Part shown: piece by piece, positions 16,681 through 24,174 of the stretch
How positions within the stretch are numbered: the first letter of the stretch is position 1
How the letters are laid out: each line of letters starts with the position of its first letter
NCBI GenBank assembly: GCA_022796855.1
Contig: JAAWJM010000025.1
Coordinates: 1 to 33,012, forward strand
Direction: 5' to 3'
From: Clostridia bacterium
GTDB lineage: Bacteria; Bacillota; Clostridia; TANB77; CAG-508
Length of the DNA: 33,012 bases
Notes under the pieces: model-generated
The model's database searches: none
Told to the model about the DNA's origin: nothing
The model's input: the letters and a program-made list of their open reading frames with translations, nothing else
Translations under genes and position numbers: made by a program

Positions 16681-16735
16681 TGACAAACAAAAATTTTTAG
16701 CTATTTTATGTTTGTCTAATATAAACACATAAAGT

Positions 16736-16888
16736 CTAATCTTTAAAGTGATTTAATCGATTTTCAATGTAATCAAGTACAGGGACTACTTCTTTATTAT
16801 CAGCATTAAGACAATAAAAAGTAGAACCACTAGGAGTCTTACATACATTGATATGAATGTTTCCAATAATTTTTCCTTGAATTGGCAT
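16736..16888 (-). CDS. Small hypothetical protein
   Basis: A 50-residue protein beginning MPIQGKIIGNIHINVCKTPS and ending IENRLNHFKD. I do not recognise the family. It is mixed alpha/beta in character with no membrane helix and two cysteines. I choose the ATG at 16888 because a G-rich ribosome site (GGGGGG) lies about 10 bp upstream. An upstream in-frame ATG gives a Lys-rich extension without a site of its own. Upstream on the minus strand a TATTAT-like -10 box can be seen. It appears to be a single-gene unit. Confidence 0.55.
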   Translation of the reverse strand: MPIQGKIIGNIHINVCKTPSGSTFYCLNADNKEVVPVLDYIENRLNHFKD

Positions 16889-17069
16889 GATAACTTGCCC
16901 CCCCTTCTTTTTCTTATGTATAAAATAATGTGTCATGAGTAACATATAATACCATAAAAAGGTGTCGAAATATGCATAAAAGGAGGAAAATGGAATTTGA
17001 GATAGTAGATTGGTTTTTGATTTAGGTCACTTTTCTACAACAAAAAAATAAATAGTTAAAACATAAAAA

Positions 17070-17106
17070 TAGAGACAAGAGAAAACTGATTTTTCTCTTG
17101 TCTCTA
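17070..17106 (-). terminator. Terminator after the initiator tRNA
   Basis: A perfect 16-bp stem (17070-17085 with 17091-17106), then a TTTTTA tract on the minus strand. Confidence 0.85.
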
Positions 17107-17112
17107 AGACTT

Positions 17113-17188
<76 letters not shown>

Positions 17189-17200
17189 ATGTACTTGTAT

Positions 17201-17229
17201 AGTATAATCGTTTTTGGGCATAATGTCAA
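17201..17229 (-). promoter_or_regulatory. Promoter of the tRNA gene
   Basis: TTGACA (17224-17229) and TATACT (17201-17206) on the minus strand have a 17-bp spacer, just upstream of the tRNA. Confidence 0.85.
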
Positions 17230-17316
17230 GCTTTATCCTAAAAAAATCTAAAAATCTTGAGATACCCTTTATCATAGTATATGCAAAAGTACAAAAAAAA
17301 TACCAAACCATAAAAA

Positions 17317-17359
17317 TATCCCTAGCAAATGTGGTTTAAATCCACTTTTACTAGGGATA
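17317..17359 (-). terminator. Terminator of the ibr-like operon
   Basis: TATCCCTAG (17317-17325) pairs with CTAGGGATA (17351-17359), with an inner GTGG/CCAC pair and a T-rich run on the minus strand. Confidence 0.75.
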
Positions 17360-17379
17360 GAGTTTGTATAAAAATGATC

Positions 17380-17910
17380 CTAAGTGGTTTTTTTTAGAGT
17401 ATCTTCAAATTCTTCCCAGGATTTACTGAAAATATGATTTGAAAACGCTTCTTTTAATCCACTTATTTGTTTTAGACGAATAATTTCATCTAATTCCATT
17501 CCCAAATGCTTTGAAATTTGGTCTTCTGTCCAACCATTCTCGCTTAAATCAATAACAATTTTAGACATATCAATAATTTGGTGAGTACCTCTTGCACGAT
17601 TGTGGCGAATTGTGCTTGCCATGCGATTGCTTAAATCTTTATCAATTGTAACAACCGGAATTTCCTTCAAATGAAAATACTCTTTTGCACAACGGTAACG
17701 ATGAAAGCCATCAACAACAATGTAACGGTCATTTTCTTTGTCGTAATAGGTAACAATTGGTTGAGTATAACCATCTTCCTCAATCGAATGCCTTAATAAC
17801 TTCATTTCTGGAGGAGCAACTTTATTGGGATTATAGTCATTTGCGACTACTTTGTTAATATCCACCATTTTTACATTTAATACAGGAAAATCAATATCTT
17901 TTTGTTTCAA
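17380..17910 (-). CDS. ibrB: ParB/sulfiredoxin-fold protein, IbrB-like
   Basis: A 176-residue ParB-like protein. The N-terminal domain has NDYNPNKVAPPEMKLL (about residues 24-39) and the core IVVDGFHRYRCAK (about 64-76), which contains the GxHR signature of the ParB/Srx fold. It continues through IRHNRARGTH. The C-terminal part has a helix-turn-helix-like WTEDQISKHLGMELDEII (about 131-148). The combination with an IbrA-like protein matches IbrA/IbrB pairs, originally named as regulators of immunoglobulin-binding genes in E. coli; the molecular role is unclear. The start is TTG, directly abutting the stop of the upstream gene, with GAGGTGA as ribosome site. Last gene of a three-gene operon. 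Confidence 0.8.
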   Translation of the reverse strand: MKQKDIDFPVLNVKMVDINKVVANDYNPNKVAPPEMKLLRHSIEEDGYTQPIVTYYDKENDRYIVVDGFHRYRCAKEYFHLKEIPVVTIDKDLSNRMASTIRHNRARGTHQIIDMSKIVIDLSENGWTEDQISKHLGMELDEIIRLKQISGLKEAFSNHIFSKSWEEFEDTLKKTT

Positions 17911-18279
17911 TTATTTATCACCTCGAATCATAATAAAATGTTTATAATTATCTAAGTGAGTTATTTTAAGGTCACATTCTTGGTAAATGGTTTCATATAA
18001 ATTTGATACAATACTTGGTTCAACTTTAATTTCATCTACCACTTTTTTTAATAAATCTTTTAGATAATCCGTATTGTTAGAATAAATATTTTTGATTACA
18101 CGATCGCAAACAGAAACAAAGCCATAAGGCTTATTGTCAGAATCCACATAAATATACCAAAGCTTGTTATTATCATCGTAAATACGATCTTTTGTCTCTG
18201 TTTGAACAATACGAGAACCAAAAAATTTTCCCATATACTGATAAAAATTAGTATCTTTATTCGTTAGTTTTAAGATCAC
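17911..18279 (-). CDS. Small GNAT-like protein in the ibr-like operon
   Basis: A 122-residue protein without a strong signature. The strand-turn pattern LWYIYVDSDNKPYGFVSV, then IKNIYSNNTDYLKDLLKKVV, then a YQECDLKIT strand and a final HFIMIRG, resembles a reduced GNAT acyltransferase fold (family by eye, not certain). The start is GTG at 18279 with GAGGTG upstream, and it overlaps the end of ibrA by 23 bp. The TTG start of the ParB-like gene follows its stop codon with no gap. Such tight overlaps mean translational coupling, so its product probably works with IbrA and IbrB. Confidence 0.6.
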   Translation of the reverse strand: MILKLTNKDTNFYQYMGKFFGSRIVQTETKDRIYDDNNKLWYIYVDSDNKPYGFVSVCDRVIKNIYSNNTDYLKDLLKKVVDEIKVEPSIVSNLYETIYQECDLKITHLDNYKHFIMIRGDK

Positions 18280-19568
18280 TTTTTTTCACCTCACCTTCTA
18301 TAAAATTTAATAAATCTTTATCATCAGAAACGGTTTCTTCTGTAAGCAAATTATCCCATTTATGAATTAATCTTCGAAGTTCCTCATCATCTGTTTTGGT
18401 TTGAGAAAAACAAAGACGTTTCATATAAAAATCATTTTTTTCAATGGATCTGGCAACTCTTCTCCAAGAGATTACTTTTTTCTGAGTTTCCAATTTTGCA
18501 TCAGCTTCATCAGGAATATCAGAAATATCAATATTATCACGCTTTTTATACCAAAAAGCAAATTTTTTAATTTTTCGATAATAGTGAAGCATTAAATCCT
18601 TATTGTAAATACCAATGCTTTCTAAAAGAAAAACCGAATATTCTTCCCAACTCATAAAATTTGGCTTTGAAGTTCTCAAATTTCCAAGAGCAGTAGTTCG
18701 ACAATAAATATTACCAAAATTCACACCGATTCACACGGCTGACAACCTTTGACCAAGTGTCATACTCTAAAGCTTTAAATTGATCAAGACCATTTTTTTG
18801 GTCATCACCATAAGGCTGGCATAAACGTTGTTCATGAATACTAAGACCATTTTTATACATTAACTCATAAACTTGATTATACATTAAATCAAATTTACTA
18901 ACAGCACCCCAAATATCTTCTGTTTTCCAATCATAAATTGGATAAAAATTGTAAACATCAATATATTTATCTCTAAGCTTAATTCGAGTTGTCCAACGTT
19001 TATCATCATACATAATTTTTCCAGTAAAAGTAATGGTTCGAAAACGATTTAGGCTTTCATCTGAGCGAATACCAACACCACAAGCAACATTACCACCATA
19101 CTTTTTTTGGTACCAATTGGCAAATTCTAGAATAAAGTCCTCAAATTCTTGACCTTTGTAAAACCAAGGAAAAGCGTGATTACTTAAATTGATACTGTCT
19201 GGTGGTAAGTCTCTTACCCATAAATCTCTACTTTCCTCCTCCCAACAAATCCATTTTGGCTGTAAAATAGAAACAGCATTTCGAAGAGCTAGGGGAAGGG
19301 CGATATGGTAAAAATGTCGAATTTGTGAGAGTTGCTTTAATTCGTAAATATGTTCAATGGTCAAACGGTATTGGGCTTCAAAATCAATATACAAAACATC
19401 AAACTTTCGGTTCATTTTTTTTGCTACCATATCTGCAAGTTGAACCATAAGACTACTATCTTTGCCACCACTCACACTAAAATAGACATTATCAAAATGG
19501 TTAAATACAAACTCTAATCGTTCAAAAGCAGCGGTTAAAACATCTTTTTCTAAATATATCTTTGGCAA
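18257..19568 (-). CDS. ibrA: IbrA-like PAPS-reductase-family protein with DUF3440, one CGG shift
   Basis: A 436-residue protein after frame correction. The N-terminal adenine-nucleotide alpha-hydrolase (PAPS reductase) domain has the PP-loop SGGKDSS (33-39) and a DVLYIDFEAQYRLT strand. A WICWEEESRDLWVRD region follows, as in IbrA. The zero frame ends VVSRVNRCEFW at 18711. A +1 step at CGG 18726-18728 gives RVNGVNFGNIYCRT, the entry to the DUF3440 domain, and continues through FMSWEEYSVFLLESIGIY to 18257. The start is TTG at 19568 with AAGGTG. Related PP-loop enzymes use ATP to adenylylate a substrate (DndC and CysH kin). It heads an operon with GNAT-like and ParB-like genes. Confidence 0.83.
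18725..18728 (-). other. CGGT recoding site, ibrA
   Basis: GTG AAT CGG TGT GAA in the zero frame. Skipping C gives GGT GTG AAT TTT GGT (G-V-N-F-G) and joins the PP-loop and DUF3440 domains. Confidence 0.85.
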
Positions 19569-19601
19569 GTTTTACACCTTCTTTAAAATAGACATAACCA
19601 T

Positions 19602-19630
19602 ATTATCATATAAATGTAAAAAAAAGTCAA
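19602..19630 (-). promoter_or_regulatory. Promoter of the ibr-like operon
   Basis: TTGACT (19625-19630) and GATAAT (19602-19607) on the minus strand, 17-bp spacer. Confidence 0.6.
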
Positions 19631-19699
19631 TAAAAGTTGAAGATTGGTGTGTTTTATGAAAAAGATATGATATAATAGAAAAACAAGAAAGGAGAGAAA

Positions 19700-20284
19700 A
19701 TGAAAATACTAGTAGCGAGTGGAAATGAGGGGAAAATTAAGGAAATAAGAGAGATTCTAAAAAAGGTAGATATAGTAACGATAAACGATATAAAAAATGC
19801 AGTAACAGTAATAGAAGATGGACAAACTTTTGAAGAAAATGCAAAAAAGAAAGCAAAAGAACTGTATCTTGTTAGCAATATACCATGTATCGCGGATGAT
19901 AGTGGAATATGTATAAAAGAATATGACAATTGGCCAGGGGTAAAAACAGCAAGATTTTTAGGAGAAGAAAAGGCGGGCAATGAATATGCTAGGCAAAGAA
20001 ATGAATTTATTTTGCATAAAATGCAAGGATTGGAAAAAGCAAAAAGAAAAGCAGAAAATATAACGGTTATTGCTTATTATGATGGAAACCAGTTTCAAAT
20101 AGGAAAAGGAATTTTATCAGGATATATTGCGACTTCTTGTAGAGGGGAAAATGGATTTGGTTTTGATGAAATTTTTGAATTAGAAGATGGGAGGACACTT
20201 GCTGAACTTAAAGCAGGAGAGAAAAATAATATAAGCAGTCGAAAAAAAGCATTAGAAGAAATAAAACAAAAAATAATCAAGTAA
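19700..20284 (+). CDS. rdgB: XTP/dITP diphosphatase (RdgB/HAM1)
   Basis: A 194-residue house-cleaning nucleotide pyrophosphatase that hydrolyses dITP, dXTP and related purine triphosphates to monophosphates. Family motifs occur in order: ILVASGNEGKIKEI (residues 3-16), TFEENAKKKAKE (about 48-59), IADDSGI (about 68-74, catalytic Asp), WPGVKTARF, then CRGENGFGFDEIFEL (about 149-163) and the C-terminal SSRKKAL. The ATG follows GAAAGGAGAG. TATAAT at 19671-19676 is a likely -10 box, with no clear -35. The second strand ends IKQKIIK, of normal length. sigH follows on its own promoter. Confidence 0.95.
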   Translation: MKILVASGNEGKIKEIREILKKVDIVTINDIKNAVTVIEDGQTFEENAKKKAKELYLVSNIPCIADDSGICIKEYDNWPGVKTARFLGEEKAGNEYARQRNEFILHKMQGLEKAKRKAENITVIAYYDGNQFQIGKGILSGYIATSCRGENGFGFDEIFELEDGRTLAELKAGEKNNISSRKKALEEIKQKIIK

Positions 20285-20309
20285 AATGAAAGAAAATTGC
20301 GAAAAACAC

Positions 20310-20338
20310 TTGACATATTAAGGTTTTATCAATATAAT
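20310..20338 (+). promoter_or_regulatory. Promoter of sigH
   Basis: TTGACA (20310-20315) and TATAAT (20333-20338), both perfect consensus with a 17-bp spacer, 40 bp before the ATG. No sigma-H-type second promoter was recognised. Confidence 0.85.
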
Positions 20339-20378
20339 GCAAGTAACGTAAAAAGCCTTAGGAGGGATACAAAAAAGC

Positions 20379-21017
20379 ATGATACCAATCAGTCATGAAA
20401 TACAATATGGAAATATGCCAGATGAGCAAGTCATAAGAGAAATACAATCTGGTGATAATATGGCGTTAAATTACTTAATGAATAAATACAATGACCTAGT
20501 TAATATGAAAGCAAGTAAATTCTTCATGATAGGAGCAGAAAGAGACGACATGGTACAAGAAGGATTAATCGGCTTATACAAAGCAACCAAATCTTTCAAT
20601 GCCGAAAAGCAAAATTCGTTTAAGACATTTGCAAATTTGTGTATTGAGAGGCAATTAATTACGGCTTTAAAAACGTCGAACCGACAAAAAAATATTCCAT
20701 TGAATTCAGCCTTTTCGTTAAATACCGCAGCATATGAAGAAAATGACGATGTATCGGTTATGGATATATTAGAGGCAAAAACAACAGAAGATCCAGCTGA
20801 AATGATTACCAAACAAGAATATTATGAATCGATTGAAAACAAAATAAATGAAAGCTTAAGCGATTTTGAAAGACAAGTATTAGATTACTATAAACAAGGA
20901 AAATCGTATGCAGCGATTGCAGAAAAACTAGGAACTAAAGTAAAGTCAGTAGATACGGCAATTCAAAGAATCCGAAAAAAAGCAAATAAAATAAAACAAA
21001 CCATGGAACAAGAATAA
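20379..21017 (+). CDS. sigH: RNA polymerase sigma factor SigH-like
   Basis: A 212-residue sigma-70-family factor resembling sigma-H, the early stationary/sporulation and competence factor of Firmicutes. Region 2 is ALNYLMNKYNDLVNMKA, then AERDDMVQEGLIGLYKATKSFN (about residues 52-73) and FKTFANLCIERQLITALKTS. Region 4 has LSDFERQVLDYYKQGKSY (about 155-172), then AAIAEKLGTKVKSVDTAIQRIRKK as the -35-reading helix-turn-helix. Length fits SigH (about 215). AGGAGG precedes the ATG at 20379. The terminator hairpin begins inside its last codons. No sporulation gene is next to it, so a role in sporulation cannot be judged here. Confidence 0.88.
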   Translation: MIPISHEIQYGNMPDEQVIREIQSGDNMALNYLMNKYNDLVNMKASKFFMIGAERDDMVQEGLIGLYKATKSFNAEKQNSFKTFANLCIERQLITALKTSNRQKNIPLNSAFSLNTAAYEENDDVSVMDILEAKTTEDPAEMITKQEYYESIENKINESLSDFERQVLDYYKQGKSYAAIAEKLGTKVKSVDTAIQRIRKKANKIKQTMEQE

Positions 21018-21040
21018 AAATTGTTCTATGGTTTGTTTTT
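20997..21040 (+). terminator. Terminator overlapping the sigH stop
   Basis: CAAACCATGGAACAA (20997-21011) pairs with TTGTTCTATGGTTTG (21021-21035), followed by a T tract. The 5' arm lies in the last sigH codons. The core resembles the hairpin at 23495-23544. Confidence 0.8.
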
Positions 21041-21096
21041 TACAAGAAACAAAACCAATTACGTAAATATATGATGCTTAAAAAACACTTAATTTA

Positions 21097-21125
21097 TTGA
21101 TTTCGATAAAATTCGAGAATATAAT
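21097..21125 (+). promoter_or_regulatory. Promoter of the pilin-like gene
   Basis: TTGATT (21097-21102) and TATAAT (21120-21125), 17-bp spacer. Confidence 0.65.
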
Positions 21126-21160
21126 AATAAAAAATGTGTAAAAATAGGAGAACAAAAGAA

Positions 21161-22064
21161 ATGAAAAGGTCAAACGAAATAGGAATTACGTTAATAGCAT
21201 TAATTATTACGATTATTGTTTTATTAATTTTAGCAGGAATTACGATGAACCTAATAATAGGGGAAAGAGGAATCATAATAAGAGCATGGGAAGCTGGAAG
21301 AAATTATGAAGAATCAGCAAAGAGAGAAGATAGAGAATTAGAAAATTATTTTGACGATATAGAGGAAATTGTAAACGGTATACCAAAAGAGCAAAACATT
21401 GAGATTGCATTAACAGGGGAAAAATTACAAACTTCACTACCAATCAATCTAGAAGCAACCATAACAGACAGGCGGAAAAGAAGTAAATAAAGCCAAATGG
21501 ATCCTAAATACGGAAAGTGAGTTTATAGGAATTGAAGAAGAAAAATACACACAAAATTTGACAGATACTAATAAAATAAATTTAGAAATATTTGAAATAA
21601 ATACATATTATTTACATGTATTAACACAAGATAAATATGGAAGTAAAAAAGAAACGATTAAAGGACCAATTGAAGTTACACCAACATATCATCAACATAA
21701 AGATGCAAATGGTATAGTACGATCAGCTAGTTGGACATCGGGTAACTCAAGTACAGCAGGTTCTGCAACAGGATGTTTTACAAAAGGAAATATTATTTAC
21801 ACTACGACAACTGGAAGTTGCGGAGGAAAGATTGTATGGACTGGCACGGGGGTTGTATTAGATGGTCAAGTAGTTACATTTAAAGGATGTACAGCATGTG
21901 GTGCAAGTCATGGCTACCAAAATGGTACAACACCTACAATAGGATCACCAGCAGGAACATGTAATAGAACAGTTAATAAAACAGTTGATTCTGGAAAGAG
22001 ATACTATTCTTTAGGATGTGGGAAAACAGATACAACAATAGAGGCGTATGAAATTATTTTTTAA
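21161..22064 (+). CDS. Pilin-like, Cys-rich surface protein, one CGG shift
   Basis: A 300-residue secreted or pilin-like protein. The N-terminus MKRSNEIGITLIALIITIIV has the type IV prepilin look: a short basic leader, Gly, then a long hydrophobic helix with a Glu at a later position. The zero frame stops at 21490 after ITDRRKRSK. A +1 step at CGG 21473-21475 reads GKEVNKAKWILN and joins the C-terminal 190 residues. These are Thr/Gly-rich with cysteines in TGCFTKG, GSCGGK, CTACGASHGYQNG, a GTCNRT turn and YYSLGCGKTD. I set the start at 21161 on AGGAG rather than at the upstream ATG. Function unknown; adhesion or surface structure is inference. The Cys module recurs in the 32-kb glycine-rich protein. 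Confidence 0.72.
21473..21476 (+). other. CGGA recoding site, pilin-like gene
   Basis: GAC AGG CGG AAA AGA in the zero frame. Skipping C gives GGA AAA GAA GTA AAT and rejoins the C-terminal part. Confidence 0.78.
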
Positions 22065-22460
22065 TAATAGATAAAAAGGGCAAAGCAAAAATAAAATTTT
22101 GTTTTGTCCTTGTATTACTTAAAGAGAGAACTGTTAGATATAAAATACAAATAGAAAAAGTATTTACAAAAACAAAATCCATGATATAATAAAAACATCT
22201 TGTTAGATTCAAACATAATAACAATCTATCATTATGTTTCAAATTATCAATTCAAATTGATTCAAAAATATTCAGGAGAGCTTCTATTCTAGGAAGCAAA
22301 ATATTTTCCAAACAAGAATACAAATAGAAATTAAAAAAATGAAAGGGGGAAAGGAGTGTCCATTTTTTATTATGTTTCAATTTGGCAAAGAAATAAAAAA
22401 TATTGTCATTTTTGTTGAGTTTTTTAAAACAACATGATACAATAGGGAAGGAAAATACAT
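22065..22460. other. 396-bp gene-free stretch
   Basis: It holds a terminator hairpin for the pilin-like gene (22076-22090 with 22097-22111), and a promoter-like pair TTTACA (22163-22168) and TATAAT (22185-22190) with a 16-bp spacer. A perfect 9-bp inverted repeat follows (AAACATAAT, 22211-22219 with 22231-22239), then a small GCTTC/GAAGC hairpin, and a second promoter (TTGAGT 22415-22420, TACAAT 22438-22443, 17 bp) for the nuclease gene. The inner promoter may make a short untranslated RNA. I see no convincing open frame with a ribosome site. Confidence 0.5.
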
Positions 22461-23453
22461 ATGGAATTAAATTTAAAAAATGATATTGTATTTAAAGCAT
22501 TTTTTACGAAAAAAGGAAACGAAAGATATTTAAAAAGTTTTTTAGAATCGCTTTTAGAAGAGAGCATTGACGAAATTGAGGTTGTTGGAGAAGCAAGTTT
22601 AAAGCAATTAACGATTGCTAATAAAATGGGGAGACTAGACATTAAAGCAACCATCAATAAAACGAAAATCGTTAATATTGAAATCCAGTTATGTGACAAC
22701 AAAGATACCAAACAAAGGACAGAATTATATGGTTCAAGACTAATCAGTGAGCAAGTAGGAAGAGGGGATGGATACCAAGAATTAAAACCAGTGATACTGA
22801 TTAATATATTAAACTATAATGTATTAAAAGTACCGGAGTATGCGACAAAGAGTGTCACAGTAGCCCATAAGCATAGAGATTATGTTATTACAGAAGATAT
22901 TACATACTGGTTTATTGAATTACCAAAATTTCGAAAAAGTAAACCAAGGTTAGCAAACGCATTAGAAGGGTGGCTAGCCCTAATTGATGATAAAGATGGG
23001 AGGTTAAGTAAAATGGCAGAAGAGAAACATGAAATTATAAAAGAAGCGAAAGAAGAAGTAGAAGAAATCTTATCAGAAGCAGTAATAAAAGAAATAAATG
23101 AATTTAAACAAACTGCCATATGGGAAGAGAATTCAAGGAGGCATTATATAGAAGAAGTAGCGTTAAAAAAAGGATTAAGAGAAGGAAGAAAAAAGGGATT
23201 AGAAAAAGGAATGAAAGAAGGATTAAAGAAAGGTAAAGAGGAGGGAATGAAACAGGGAATAAAACAAGGTATGCAACAAGGAATACAACAAGGAATGCAA
23301 CAGGGAATAGAGAAAGGAACAGAAAAAGGAATAAAAGAAAAGACAAAAAAAGTAGTTATGAATATGCTACAAAAAGGAATGAATATAGAAGATATAGTAG
23401 AATTAGTAGAAATAACAAGAGAAGAAATAGAAGAGGTCAAAAAAGAAATGTAG
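22461..23453 (+). CDS. Rpn/PD-(D/E)XK-family nuclease with repetitive tail
   Basis: A 330-residue protein of the Rpn / putative-transposase PD-(D/E)XK family. The N-terminus MELNLKNDIVFKAFFTKKGN is the family opening. The nuclease core is GRLDIKA (about residues 57-63) followed by IVNIEIQL (about 70-77), supplying the Asp and E-x-Q. A helical region runs to about residue 225. The C-terminal 80 residues are a Gly/Lys/Gln/Glu repeat of five- and four-residue steps (KKGLEKG, MKEG, IKQGMQQG, and so on), common in these proteins and prone to length change. Family members promote recombination or defend against phage; none is proven here. It stands alone with its own promoter. Confidence 0.85.
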   Translation: MELNLKNDIVFKAFFTKKGNERYLKSFLESLLEESIDEIEVVGEASLKQLTIANKMGRLDIKATINKTKIVNIEIQLCDNKDTKQRTELYGSRLISEQVGRGDGYQELKPVILINILNYNVLKVPEYATKSVTVAHKHRDYVITEDITYWFIELPKFRKSKPRLANALEGWLALIDDKDGRLSKMAEEKHEIIKEAKEEVEEILSEAVIKEINEFKQTAIWEENSRRHYIEEVALKKGLREGRKKGLEKGMKEGLKKGKEEGMKQGIKQGMQQGIQQGMQQGIEKGTEKGIKEKTKKVVMNMLQKGMNIEDIVELVEITREEIEEVKKEM

Positions 23454-23494
23454 AGGAATAAGTATATAGATTACAAATTTGAAAAAGTGATACG

Positions 23495-23544
23495 AAAGCA
23501 CAACATGGGAACAAGAATAAAACCTTGTTCCTATGTTGTGCTTT
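23495..23544. terminator. Bidirectional terminator
   Basis: A long stem AAAGCACAACATGGGAACAAG (23495-23515) pairs with 23524-23544 with one mismatch-type wobble. It is A-rich on the left and T-rich on the right, so it can end both the nuclease gene and the convergent small gene. Confidence 0.8.
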
Positions 23545-23762
23545 GTGACAAAGCCAAATTATAAGGTTGAGATGCTTCTAACCCGTTCGGCTTGCTGTCT
23601 ACGTTCCTTACTGTCATTTTCAAGATATGTAAGCATTTCCCTAAGGAAATTGACCTCATTTTCTCGAAAAGCAACAGAGCCAGGGAGATTAGAAGATATT
23701 ATCATAGGCTCGTCAGTTGGAGAGTTTCTAACAATTGTCATAACTTGTGGTTCATTTTTCAT
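23531..23762 (-). CDS. Small hypothetical protein with an in-frame CGG
   Basis: A short gene starting MKNEPQVMTIVRNSPTDEPM with AAAGGAG 8 bp upstream and a good promoter at 23801-23829. I recognise no family. It is mainly helical in its second half (FLREMLTYLENDSKERRQQ). Read straight, CGG 23583-23585 would be Arg and the protein ends QQAERVRSISTL at 23559 (67 residues). With the +1 step seen elsewhere it ends QQAEGLEASQPYNLALSQST plus one Thr at 23531 (76 residues), overlapping the bidirectional terminator. Nothing in the sequence alone decides between the two, so this gene is a useful test of the rule. Confidence 0.55.
23582..23585 (-). other. CGGG, possible recoding site in the small gene
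   Basis: GCC GAA CGG GTT AGA. It is the only in-frame CGG in the window for which I cannot show that +1 reading is needed. Confidence 0.35.
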
Positions 23763-23800
23763 CGAGGGTCTCCTTTCATATAGTACATAAGTGTGATACT

Positions 23801-23829
23801 AATATACCATGGAGGCAACATAAAGTCAA
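23801..23829 (-). promoter_or_regulatory. Promoter of the small minus-strand gene
   Basis: TTGACT (23824-23829) and TATATT (23801-23806) on the minus strand, 17-bp spacer. Confidence 0.6.
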
Positions 23830-23860
23830 GAAAAATATTGAAAAAAACTTCGCCGAAACC

Positions 23861-23890
23861 TTGACAAGCCGTAAGAGAAAATGATATAAT
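23861..23890 (+). promoter_or_regulatory. Promoter of rpoB
   Basis: TTGACA (23861-23866) and TATAAT (23885-23890), 18-bp spacer. Confidence 0.8.
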
Positions 23891-24174
23891 TTCTTAGTTA
23901 TTCTTTCTAAATTTAACAAGAAGAGGAATTAAGCCTTGAAGGAAGTGGGTTTTAGTAGAAAGGAAAAGCAGACCTTTCCTACAAAATCATACGGAAACTT
24001 GTGCTTAAGAAGGACTTCTTGATAAATAGATTTTATGAACATCATTTATTCTTAAAAAGCATTCTTGTGCTGACGCATAAAATGATTTATAAGTAGCAAA
24101 GCCACGAACAAATCATTTAATTCTAGAATGCAAATTTCAAATTTTCTGCTTAATTTAATATAGAGGTGATTTTT
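23891..24174 (+). promoter_or_regulatory. Long structured leader of rpoB
   Basis: About 275 nt of transcribed non-coding leader precede rpoB. It includes hairpins at about 23955-23982 (GTAG/CTAC plus AAAGG/CCTTT) and 24007-24020 (AAGAAG/CTTCTT), and further A/T-rich pairing near 24050-24110. No open frame with a ribosome site was found. The length and pairing suggest post-transcriptional control, but I cannot match it to a named leader. Confidence 0.5.

Noticed and set aside
22338..22436. Possible 32-codon open frame before the nuclease gene
   Set aside because: No ribosome site at its ATG; the AAAGGAG lies inside it with no well-placed start after it.
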